Source: Croceitalea sp947503285
GTDB taxonomy: Bacteria > Bacteroidota > Bacteroidia > Flavobacteriales > Flavobacteriaceae
Direction: 5' to 3'
NCBI RefSeq assembly: GCF_036985505.1
Contig: NZ_BTGQ01000008.1
Location: forward strand, 101,134-165,133
DNA length: 64,000 nt
In this document: positions 50,021-60,400 of the stretch, piece after piece
Layout: each line of letters begins with the position of its first letter
Position numbering within the stretch: position 1 is the stretch's first letter
The notes under the pieces: model-generated
What the model saw: only the letters and a program-made list of their open reading frames with translations
Told to the model about the DNA's origin: nothing
The model's database searches: none
Translations under genes and position numbers: made by a program

Positions 50021-50028
50021 TATATTTG
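50021..50028 (+). promoter_or_regulatory. -7 promoter element of the 7-TM protein gene
   Basis: TATATTTG matches TAnnTTTG and ends 15 bp before the ATG at 50044. It also covers the upstream in-frame TTG at 50026, which argues against that TTG as start. Confidence 0.5.
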
Positions 50029-50043
50029 AATGTAATCAATTTT

Positions 50044-51156
50044 ATGGCGTTTTTAGTGAATCTTGAATTACCGAACGCGGTAAACGAGACATTTCTGTTC
50101 TACGGCTGGTGGCAATTCGGCACTTGTTTGTTTGCTTTTGTTGCCTTGTTGTCCATTTGGTGGCATATTGGCAAGAAGCAGAATGACTTCGGGCAAGTTT
50201 GGTTGGCACTTTCCGTTTTGTGTTGGAGTATGTCAGGTTTGGTAGAAGTGTATTTCGCCAAACGACCGGAAATGGATGCTGTGGTCGTTGACGGTTTTCG
50301 AAGTGTGTTGTCATTGTTCAATAGCCTGTTAATTCTATTGGCCTTGCCTTGGTTTCGCTATTTACCAAGCTTTTTACAACCCATTATCAAGTCTAAATAC
50401 TGGAACCTCATTGTAGGCCTTCCATTTCTTTTTTCGTTGTTGCCCACACTGAATAAGGTGTTTTTTGGCCGTTCTGAAGTAATCAACGAACTCGATGTGT
50501 ATTATGCTGTTCTGACATTACTTTTTTTAGGTGGCGTATTATGGTACTCTTTTGCTAAGAGACGTCTCAAGTCTTTGGCCTACCTTTCGTTACTTTGTGT
50601 TTTGATAACGTTATTGGCACAGTTTTACAAGCTAACGGGATCAACTATTAATGTTACCCTATTTTCCGCCATATTCAAAACCTCTTTGATCATGATATTC
50701 TTTGCCCTAGCCTTAAGTTGGGTTAAAGAATTATCAGAGAACCATATTCCTTCTGCAGAAAAAATAGGGATGCGCTTTTTGGTCAAACGTCATAATGACA
50801 AAGTCGAACGTTTATTATTGCTAAAAGGTTTTATGGGTGATGAAGAACGAAGTATAAGACTAACGGCTGCCCAATACGAATTGTTACTTTGTTTTGCCAA
50901 CAAAAGAAAGAAAGATGGCAACGATTGGTTGGAAATCAGACCGAAGAGCCTTCCCGTAAAAGGGAAATTATACGATATCAGCGATTATAACGAGATCAAA
51001 CGTCTGCTTGTGGCGCTTTTAGATGGTCTGTTCGGTAGGGGCAATTGGAATAAAGACGTTCATTTGATTCCGCTGAAAGAAACACTATTCGAACTTTCGA
51101 AAAAGCGCGAGCGAAAAATACGACTCCGCTTACATCCTACAAACATTAGCCTTTAG
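50044..51156 (+). CDS. Seven-helix membrane protein with a cytoplasmic C-terminal domain, unknown function
   Basis: 370 residues from the ATG at 50044. About seven hydrophobic helices occupy the first ~220 residues ('FGTCLFAFVALLSIWWHIGKK', 'VWLALSVLCWSMSGLVEVYF', 'LLILLALPWFRYL', 'YWNLIVGLPFLFSLLPTL', 'VYYAVLTLLFLGGVLWYSF', 'LAYLSLLCVLITLLAQFYKL', 'FSAIFKTSLIMIFFALALSWV'). The last ~140 residues are soluble and basic ('IRLTAAQYELLLCFANKRKKDGNDWLEIRPKSL', 'DISDYNEIKRLLVALLDGLFG') and could be a degenerate winged-helix signalling module, like the output of 7TM-sensing regulators. I recognise no named family. No neighbour gives a hint. Confidence 0.7.
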   Translation: MAFLVNLELPNAVNETFLFYGWWQFGTCLFAFVALLSIWWHIGKKQNDFGQVWLALSVLCWSMSGLVEVYFAKRPEMDAVVVDGFRSVLSLFNSLLILLALPWFRYLPSFLQPIIKSKYWNLIVGLPFLFSLLPTLNKVFFGRSEVINELDVYYAVLTLLFLGGVLWYSFAKRRLKSLAYLSLLCVLITLLAQFYKLTGSTINVTLFSAIFKTSLIMIFFALALSWVKELSENHIPSAEKIGMRFLVKRHNDKVERLLLLKGFMGDEERSIRLTAAQYELLLCFANKRKKDGNDWLEIRPKSLPVKGKLYDISDYNEIKRLLVALLDGLFGRGNWNKDVHLIPLKETLFELSKKRERKIRLRLHPTNISL

Positions 51157-51455
51157 TGTGTCATTTTGGATGAAATCCTTAACCTTTAGAGGAAGACCTT
51201 AGTTTGATTCGCCGTTCACTTTGCGCTATACACTTCACGCAAAAAAGGCGCAAAGCGATGTAAGTATAGCGTTGATTCGAACAATTTTATCTTAAGCCGG
51301 TTTTCAGTCGAAATCAAAACCCATCGTTCTTTAGCCATATCTTATTTTTCAAAAAAATGTCAGAAGCCAACTTTCCGACAATTTTAAATTTTTTCTGACC
51401 ATTCGCTCATTTTGTACACAGGGTCGCCAATTTCAACTTCATTAAAAAGCGATTT
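51157..51455. other. 299-bp intergenic region with overlapping hairpins and an 8-bp direct repeat
   Basis: No gene is visible. CTTTGCGC (51219-51226) can pair with GCGCAAAG (51248-51255), or the overlapping CGCTATAC (51224-51231) can pair with GTATAGCG (51264-51271); the two stems exclude each other. TTGATTCG occurs at 51204-51211 and 51272-51279, framing this block. The remainder is AT-rich spacer before the AGCS symporter gene. Confidence 0.55.
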
Positions 51456-53027
51456 ATGTATTTTAAAAAAGCACAACGGACGGTATTGTTTTTACTAGTA
51501 GGTCTAATGCCTTCTGTGGTATGTTCCCAAGAAAAAGGACTCGATGAACGTATCAACGAAGCCTTTATGCCTTTCGCAATATGGTGGGAAAACCTTGTTT
51601 TCTCTGAAGTGATCCTCTTAGGTTCCAGTATTCCAATCGTATTGATTTTATTGTTGTTCGGAGCATTGTTTTTCACGGTTTATTTTGGGTTTATCAATGT
51701 TCGATTTTTTCCGATGGCGATACGTGTTGTCAGGGGGAAGTACGATGAGTTGGAAAAGGATGGTAATAATGACCATTCAGGAGAAGTCAACCATTTTCAG
51801 GCGTTGACCACGGCAGTTTCCGGCACGGTAGGTCTAGGCAATATCGCCATGGTCGCCGTAGCGATATCCATTGGTGGTCCTGGAGCCACTTTTTGGATGA
51901 TTATTGCTGGACTTTTGGGCATGTCATCAAAATTTGTAGAGTGTACCCTGGGCGTGCACTATCGGGATATTGATAAAGAGGGCAATGTATTTGGGGGGCC
52001 TATGTATTACCTATCACGCGGATTCAAAGAGAACGGTCAAAAGTGGTTGGGAAAGCTACTGGCGACCATTTTTGCCCTGCTTTGTGTTGGGGCTTCCTTC
52101 GGCGGGGGAAATGCTTTTCAAACCAATCAAGCGGCCGCCCAGATTATCAGCAGGTTTGGTATTGAAGGAGATGGTACAGGTACTTTTATAGGAATCTTGT
52201 TCGCCATCTTGGTTGGTATTGTGATTATCGGCGGTATTAAACGAATAGCCAAGGTAACCGAGAAAATAGTTCCCTTTATGGCCGCTCTTTATGTTGGTGC
52301 CGCTCTAGTCATTATCTTTCTAAATCTGGATAGGGTAGTGGAAGCCATGGCTTTGATCGTAACCGAAGCTTTTTCACCTAAGGCTACCATAACGGGAGGA
52401 TTCATAGGGGTAATGATCCAGGGTTTTCGACGTGCCGCTTTCTCCAATGAAGCAGGTGCAGGTTCGGCCGCCATTGCACATTCGGCGGTGAAAACGAAAT
52501 ATGCCGCATCTGAGGGTTTGGTAGGACTATTGGAACCCTTTATCGACACAGTGGTAATCTGCACCATTACGGCACTGGTCATTATTATTTTCAATATGGA
52601 TGGGGCATTTGTATACGGTGATGTTATTGACCAACACGCATTACTGCGCGATGGCACCCGGGTAGGGGGAGTGAACTTGACGGCTATGGCCTTTGAGAAT
52701 GCTATTCCTGGATCGTCTTATGTTTTGGTATTTGCCGTGGTATTGTTCGCTTTTTCTACCATTATCTCTTGGTCGTATTATGGGCTTCAATCATGGAAAT
52801 ATCTTTTCGGCCGTGGCAGGTACACCGAATTACTGTATAAATTGTTGTTTTTAGTGTTTACCGTGATGGGGGCCGCGATTACATTGGATGCCGTTTTGAA
52901 ATTTTCAGATGCCATGATTTTGGCATTGGTCTTTCCAAATATCATTGGGTTGTTATTTTTATTTCCAAAGGCGAAGGAAGAATTGAACATATATCTCAAG
53001 CGTATTCGAAAAGGGTATGCAGCATAA
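51456..53027 (+). CDS. Alanine/glycine:cation symporter (AGCS family)
   Basis: 523 residues. A signal-like first helix (FLLVGLMPSVVCSQ) is followed by about ten transmembrane helices. AGCS signatures are 'FQALTTAVSGTVGLGNIAMVAVAISIGGPGATFWMIIAGLLGMSSKFVECTLGVHYR' (the family P-x-GTVGxGNIxG-like block), 'GGPMYYLSRG', 'GFRRAAFSNEAGAGSAAIAHSA' and 'GLVGLLEPFIDTVVICTITALVI'. It imports alanine, glycine or another small amino acid with Na+ or H+. The direction and substrate are family knowledge, not visible here. It is a single gene behind a structured 299-bp leader region. Confidence 0.93.
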   Translation: MYFKKAQRTVLFLLVGLMPSVVCSQEKGLDERINEAFMPFAIWWENLVFSEVILLGSSIPIVLILLLFGALFFTVYFGFINVRFFPMAIRVVRGKYDELEKDGNNDHSGEVNHFQALTTAVSGTVGLGNIAMVAVAISIGGPGATFWMIIAGLLGMSSKFVECTLGVHYRDIDKEGNVFGGPMYYLSRGFKENGQKWLGKLLATIFALLCVGASFGGGNAFQTNQAAAQIISRFGIEGDGTGTFIGILFAILVGIVIIGGIKRIAKVTEKIVPFMAALYVGAALVIIFLNLDRVVEAMALIVTEAFSPKATITGGFIGVMIQGFRRAAFSNEAGAGSAAIAHSAVKTKYAASEGLVGLLEPFIDTVVICTITALVIIIFNMDGAFVYGDVIDQHALLRDGTRVGGVNLTAMAFENAIPGSSYVLVFAVVLFAFSTIISWSYYGLQSWKYLFGRGRYTELLYKLLFLVFTVMGAAITLDAVLKFSDAMILALVFPNIIGLLFLFPKAKEELNIYLKRIRKGYAA

Positions 53028-53067
53028 AACATCAAGAAACAATATGGTTTCTTCTTATGGCAATAGT

Positions 53068-53092
53068 CCTTAGACTGCGCTCAAGATAACAT
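53068..53092. repeat. Degenerate copy of the REP-like palindrome core
   Basis: AGACTGCGCTCAAGAT, here in the spacer between the symporter and dehydrogenase genes, differs by a few bases from the CGACTGCGCTCGA core of the 35.6/35.9-kb repeat. It looks like a decayed single copy without an associated nuclease gene. Confidence 0.45.
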
Positions 53093-53146
53093 GAAACTAT
53101 CGTTGAAAACCTTTTTAAAAAGCTAAAAAGAAATAGTGTGGATAGC

Positions 53147-54265
53147 TTATTTAGGATCCAATCGATAAATGCCCTTGCCCTCAACGGCTACATAAATAAA
53201 ACCATCTGGGGCTTGGCGAACGTTTCGAACCCTACCCAGACCATCCATCAGTTTTTCACGGCGGACCACTTTTCCATTTTTTAGTTCTAAGCGCTCCAAA
53301 TATTGAAAAGCCAAAGACCCTACCAATAGACTTCCCTGCCAATCGGGATAGTTTTCTGAGTTCACAAAGGTCATTCCAGATGGTGCAATGGAAGGCGTCC
53401 ATTGGTAAACTGGCTGTTCCATACCTGATTTTGCGGTTTGATCGGTAATCTTGGTCCCTGAATAATTGATGCCATACGTGATGATCGGCCATCCGTAATT
53501 TTTTCCTTTTTCCACGATATTGATTTCATCGCCTCCACGCGGACCATGTTCGTGATTCCAAATTTCTCCGGTAAAGGGGTTTTTTACCAAACCTTGCGGA
53601 TTGCGATGTCCGTAGCTGTAAATGGCTTTTTTTGCCCCTCTACGGTCTATGAAGGGATTGTCGTCTGGAATACGCCCATCGTCATGAATTCGGTATATCT
53701 TACCCCCATCCCGTGTGATATCTTGTGGATTGACATCCCGATTTCCGCGATCGCCAATAGAAAAGTATAGATATCCTTTATCATCAAATTCCAGTCGTGA
53801 ACCCCAATGCTGCCCTTTACGGGTATTGGGCACCCCTTTATAGAGTAGTTCTTTGTTTGTCAGTTGATTTGCAACTAGCTTCGCCCTCATAATGGCTGTA
53901 TTTCCCCCACTTTCATTACCCTCTGAAGAGGAATAGGAAAAATAGATCCAACCATTTTCATTATAGTTAGGATGCAATTCCACATCTAGAAAGCCACCTT
54001 GTCCGCGTACATAAATATTGGGCAAATTGGTTATTTCCGTTTTAGAGCCATTTTGGAATAATAGGAGTTTTCCGGCTTTTTCAGTTGTTAAAATTTTCCC
54101 ATTGGGTAAAAAAACCATTCCCCATGGATTTTGAAGTCCATCAACCACTAAAGATGCTGTAAATGAATTAGTTAAGGGTGTTGTAATGTTTTTATCCGTA
54201 GTCTGGCCGCAGGCATCAAAGAGCAGTACAACGAAAAAATAGGGGTACAATGCACGCTTTTTCAT
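53147..54265 (-). CDS. PQQ-dependent sugar (aldose) dehydrogenase, lipoprotein
   Basis: The frame opens at 54322, but the ATG at 54265 begins a lipoprotein signal (MKKRALYPYFFVVLLFDAC-G), giving 372 residues. It has the six-bladed propeller of the soluble glucose/aldose dehydrogenase family (YliI/Asd): 'LVVDGLQNPWGMVFLPNGKILTTEKAGKLLLF', 'GQGGFLDVELHPNYNENGWIYFSYS', 'GQHWGSRLEFDDKGYLYFSIGDRG' (catalytic His region), 'IYSYGHRNPQGLVKNPFTGEIWNHEHGPRGGDEINIVEKGKNYGWP' and 'VRNVRQAPDGFIYV'. It probably oxidises aldoses outside the cell membrane using PQQ; no PQQ synthesis genes are in the window. Confidence 0.9.
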   Translation of the reverse strand: MKKRALYPYFFVVLLFDACGQTTDKNITTPLTNSFTASLVVDGLQNPWGMVFLPNGKILTTEKAGKLLLFQNGSKTEITNLPNIYVRGQGGFLDVELHPNYNENGWIYFSYSSSEGNESGGNTAIMRAKLVANQLTNKELLYKGVPNTRKGQHWGSRLEFDDKGYLYFSIGDRGNRDVNPQDITRDGGKIYRIHDDGRIPDDNPFIDRRGAKKAIYSYGHRNPQGLVKNPFTGEIWNHEHGPRGGDEINIVEKGKNYGWPIITYGINYSGTKITDQTAKSGMEQPVYQWTPSIAPSGMTFVNSENYPDWQGSLLVGSLAFQYLERLELKNGKVVRREKLMDGLGRVRNVRQAPDGFIYVAVEGKGIYRLDPK

Positions 54266-54422
54266 AATTTTATCGTTAGAGTGTATATAAAAATAGTTGA
54301 ACTGCTTTTTTCTGTAGTTCAATGAAACGTTAAAATTAATTTAGATTTTATAAGTTTAGATAATTACAAATTAGTGTATTAGGCTCCCAAATCCCGGTAT
54401 ACTAACAAACCTAGCTTAACCT

Positions 54423-57400
54423 ATGCCCCGCAAGAAAACAAGGCGTCATCTGTATGTCCTGCTATTGGTGTTATCATCAGTTGTAGTTTATTCGGCAGTA
54501 TTAAGACCAAATTATTTAGCATTTGGTTCAGTAATCGGTATGTCTAAAGAGGAGAAAACCACTTCGTCTTTAGAAAAGTCTGATTTAGATACCAAAAAGA
54601 AAGATTTCACCGAGGTATCAAACGCCGTCGCACCAATGTTCACGACCATCATTCAAGGTGCTGATGAAGAAGTTGGATGTAGTAATAACGGATTTACGGT
54701 TGCCCGTTTTAATTTATGTGGGGATTCTGATGACCGTACTATCGCACTTACTGGCGGACCTTATGGCTCGGTACAATGGCAGATTCTTGGAGGATCATGT
54801 TCGCCTGACATTAATGAAGATTGCCCCAACACCACCACTTCATGTTACACTACGGTAGGTACCGCACAAACTTTTAATTTAGATGCCAGTACCATTCCCG
54901 CAGGTTCCGGAGCCGAGTTTCGGGTAATTGCCGATGGGCAACAATACTTTTTTAAGGTCAAAAAAAGTACGATTACGCAGACTTTTGTAAAAAGGGACTA
55001 TATCTGTGGCGTTGATGGCCGTATTCAAATTACCAACCTTTCCAGTGCCTATGAGTTTAGTATTGATTCCGGTAGTGGTTTTGGGGCATGGCAAGCCTCA
55101 CCGATATTCGATGGACTTGCTCCAGGTACTTATATCGTAAAAGCGAGATTACAGAATACACCGAATACCTGCGAGTATCCCTATGAGCCCATTGTTATTG
55201 AACAATTGGATATCAGTATCGATGTTGAATTCATCGATGCCCAATGCTTTGGCGATACCGGAAGTATTACGGTATCGGTAAATGATGTTCCCGGACCCTA
55301 CAAATACACCTTATTGGATGAGGTAGGTATCCCTATCGAGTTTACTACTTTTATAACATCCAATCCCTACACGTTTAGCGCGGTAGGTTTTGGTACGTAT
55401 AGTGTACAAGTAGAGACCCAACAATGTACTGGTGATATTGCCGCTGGTATTCCGCCTCCACGACAAGGTCTTGATGTTAATGGTGACCCTATAACCATAG
55501 GGGATGGTATTGTACCATTATCCGCATCTACGGAGGTCAATGAAAGTTTGAGTTCTGAACCTGGTTGTGGTTCCGCAACGGTTGATATCATTGTTAGAAC
55601 ATCAGGGGGTACCCCGCCCTATACCTTTACAGCCAGTGATGGAGGTAACTCGGGTGGTACCTACACTACCCAGACCAGCTATAATGTGAATACTGCTGGC
55701 ACCTATGATTTCACCATTACCGATGCCAATGGGTGTATTATTACGGCATCCGCAAATGTGCAGGAATTGACACCGCCAGATGTTTCGGTAGTCGGCATTG
55801 ATGGAACCTGTACCAATGGTGGGGCACGATTGGATATTACCGTATTGGATGCCAAAGGATATAACCTTTCGTTTCGGGCAACACCGACCGACCCTTGGAG
55901 TACGGATCCTTTATTATCGGTTTCTGCCGGAACGTACAATTCCATTCAAGTACAATACGAACAGGGTGGATTTAGCTGTTTTATTACGTTACCTGATTCC
56001 ATTACAGTTGCTGAGAGCGGGGCTATCAATGGGGCGGACCCTACGAGGACCGATTTGACCTGTGATGGTTCAGGAGGTATAAATGACGGTTCCATTACCT
56101 TTCCAGGCGCATATTCCGGTGCTGGAGGAGGTCCCTATGAATTTAGTATCAATGGTAGCGATTTTTTCACACAACAAACGTTTAACAATTTACCAGCTGG
56201 AACCTATACCCCTGCAGTTCGTAATGCCTCAGGATGCCGCAGGGACTTCACTGCAATCACGATTGCAGCTGTAGACCCCCCGACGAATATTGATTTTGTT
56301 CAAAGCAATACCAATTGTGCAGCCAATACCTCAGATGTGGTATTGACACCTACGGCAAACTTTGCAATTGCAACCTATGAAGTAATAAGCCCGGTTACCA
56401 TAAACAACGGTGCCAGTGATACGTTTGTGGGGCTTACCAATAATATCAACCATACCTTCAGAATTACTGATGTCAATGGTTGTATTTATGAAGAAAGCTT
56501 TACCCCAGCGGTTATAAGTTCGATACGGGCTCGTGTAAAATCAGGAGGTGATTTGAATGTATGTACGGGAGCAATGGACGGCAATGGTGCATTTATCATT
56601 GATGGTTTTACTACAGATTATACCTATAATATCAATGGCGGGGCCGAAAGTGGACCACAAAATAACGCAGAGGTGCCTATCACGGCATTGGGTGCTGGTA
56701 ATTATACCATAACGGTTACCGATGTAGATAGCGGATGTCAAGATACGGCAACTATTACCGTACAAGAACCTACGACGCCCTTGGGTTTAACGGCGGATGT
56801 CACCGATATGAGCTGTGCCAATAATAATATCGGTCGTGTTCGGGCAAATGCTACGGGAGGTTTTGGAACATATCGTTATGAATTGGAATGGCCAACGCCA
56901 CCTGGAATCACCCAAGGACCTAAAAGTGGTCGTGTTTTTGGTAACCTAACGGCAGAAGGTACCTATACCCTAACCGTTACGGACGCGGAAGGCTGTTCTA
57001 CATCAACTACTTTTACTTTAAGTGCGGTCAATCCACCTACGATTGCATTAGGGGCGGTCGACTATTGTTTTTCACCTACTAATCCTGGTTCCATTACCGT
57101 GAGTTCAACAGCGGGTACGGCAGCTTTGGGTACCCATCAATACCGTATTAATGGTGGTGCCTTACAAGGAAGTCCTACTTTTACCGGCTTGGTACCTGGT
57201 ACCTACACCGTGGAAGTGGAAGATGGGAATAATTGTACGGACCAATTGCAGGTAACCATTCCTCCACAAGTACAGATTGATTTGGATTTAATTACGGAAA
57301 TCCCCTGCGGTGGCAATGGAGAAATGCAGATTACGGTCAATGGGGGCGATATAACCACCTTGGCGAGTACTTCATATACGATATTCTTGGATGGAACCCC

Positions 57401-60400
57401 AGTAGCGGGCCACATTGGTCTTCCCTTACCTTCCAACCCTTTTAATTACACGGTGCCTTTAGGAAATGATGGAAATTACACCGTGGAAGTCACGGATAGC
57501 AATGGCTGTACCAATACTTCACCTCCTTTAAATTTCTCACCCCCGGCCAGTATTGTGGCCACAACGAATGTGGTCGGGCCAAGTTGTGGAGATTTAAGTA
57601 GTGGTTATGTTGAGATCATACCTGATGTTTCATTAGGGACCCCACCATTTGAAGTCGCTTTTGCCCCAGGTGGAACCGGTCTTGTCGATGATCCTTTTAA
57701 TCCAGATCCATTAGGGGTATACAACTACAGTTCACAGACTATATATTCCGGTTTGGCGGCTGGCACCTATGAATATATCGTAAAAGACGCACGTAACTGT
57801 ACCACTGGTGTTCAAACGGTAACGGTTAATCCAGATACCACTAATCCTCCCGATGCTACCATTGCACCTATTGATGCTTTGTGTGGTGCAGGCGTATTAT
57901 CCGGTGGTGTTCAAATAACCGGTATTGCCAACGGAGTGGCGGATTTTACCATAATTGTTGAAGATAACTTTGGAAATGAATTGGTGCGTAGGGAGAATGT
58001 GACCCTCGCCGATTTACCTTTATCCATAACAGACCCATCGCTCATTGAAGGAAATTATACGGTAATCACATTAGACTCTAGGGGTTGTATTGATTTTGAT
58101 GACCTCATTATTGATTCCGTTACTGACTTAGATATTGTTCCAGATTTAATCACCCCGCTGGTCTGTGATAGGGGAAATATTGCGCAGTGTGTTGATATCG
58201 TAAATGGTACAGGACCTTTTGATATTAGATTGGTTGGCGACCCTGCATTTGTATCACCCAATAGTGGCCCTCGAAGACACTGCTTTGCCGACTTAGTTCC
58301 GGGTGCCAGCTATACTGTTGAGGTATTGGATACGGCCACTGGTTGTACCACGATTGAAACCGTAGATATACCTGACGGACCTAACCCGTTAAATGTTGCC
58401 CTTGCCATTGACAATGGCAGTTGTAATGGAGATGATGTGGCATTGGAATATACGATCACTGGTGCAACAGGCCCTACTTTTGATATTGTGATCACTAATT
58501 TAGATACGGGTGCCGTTGTAACCAATACGACAACTACTACGACTAATGATAGCTTTTTGGTGCCACAAGGTCCCTACGGTATTTCTGTCATTGACAATGG
58601 AACCGATTGTACGGGTGGGGCAACCGCTGATGCCACCTTAAACATGCCTCGTGTAGATGTTATTGACAATCAAAATGCAAATTGTAACGAACTTGGTCAA
58701 TTAACCGTCAGGGGAAGTGGCGGTACACCTTTTCCTCCGAGTGGTGCTGGATCCCTCCCTGATGGTTCCCCATATGAATATGCATTTGTTGATGCAGGGT
58801 TTACGCCCACGCCCGGGGACTACGATACGGCAACAACCGTATACTTAGCGGGGTCCCTTGCGCCGGGAACATCTTATGATATTTGGGTACGTGATTCTAG
58901 GGGTTGTGAATTTATGACATCCGCAGCCATTGTGCAGTTAGATCCCGATTTGCCGCTACCTACTATTTCGGTGAACAATCAATGTGATGTAACTCCTCCT
59001 GTAGGTGGTTTTCAGATTGATTTAGAAATGCCGGCTAACGTTAATAACCCTACGTTCACTTTGGCGGGACAGACATTGACCCCTGCTTATGATGGTATCA
59101 ACCCAACTGTGGCAAGCTTTAATGTTCCTAGTGTTGGGGTATACGACGTGTATGTTATCGATGCCAATGGTTGCGACATTACCACAACCGCGGAAGTATT
59201 CCAACTACTATCGGCATCCGGGGGATTTTCAACGGACCCCACCTGTGAAGATGCAGATGGAACCATAACTATTTTGGCGAATGGGGGAAGTGGTGATTTT
59301 ACCTATCGTCTTACAGGGACCGACCTTAATTCGAATGCGGTGGACATTACTGATCCCAATGCAGATGGTATTTTTGAAAATATTTTACCAGGAACTTATC
59401 AAGTTGAGGTAACCGACAACCTTGTGACCGATGGTACCACTAATTGTACCACTATGGTAAACAGTATCATTGCTGACGCCCCGGTAAGCCCTATCATAGC
59501 TGATATGGGTGAGGCCAATGTGAGCTGTAACGGAGCAAATGACGGTAGTATCAATGCCGTTCTTAGCCCAGGTACTGACAGTGATGGTATTGATGAGTTT
59601 CGGTTGTATGCTACTTCATTACCGCTTTCGGGTACCGAAACGCCAATTGCAACCAATGGTTCAGGTTCTTTTAATGGCCTTGGTATGGGTACGTTTGTGG
59701 TTCAAGTGGTTACCGATAAAGGATGTACTGATGAAGCAGAGATTACCCTGACGGAACCCCCGGTTTTCGAAATAACGGCGAATGATGAGACCTTAATTTG
59801 TGAAGACGGTACCAACAGGTTTAGTACCGCAACCATTTCCGCACAATTGGTAAGCCCGGGCAATGGTGGACCTTACGGATATCGTATTGACCCTACCGAC
59901 AGTTATCAGAGTAGTCCTGATTTCGATATCGTCGACATTGGTACCGACCAGACAATTACAATTTATGCTATAGATTCCAATGGATGCGAAGACAGTTTTA
60001 CAGTGAACGTCTTTGCTCCGACCGATGTACTACCAAGTCTTACTACCTTGAATGATTTGACCTGTGCAAATCCTGAACGCGTCGAGATTTCCGTAGTCGG
60101 CACATCCGACTTTACGGTAATCACATCGGCGCCTTCGGGTACCACGGTCAACAATGTCACTGTAACGGGTGGTGGCACGGCAGTCGTCGAATTACCGGAT
60201 GCCGGCGATTACTTAATTGAAGTTCAAGATGATAGTGCAAATGGATGTAGTTACCCACTACCTAGGTATACCGTTCATCCGCCTATCAGCCCTACGGTAG
60301 TTATTACGGAGGCTAGCCCAGTATTATGTGATGGTGATGCCAACGGAAGTCTTTTTATTGAAGTCACCGATTATACAGGTGTATTTAATTATGAGGCATT

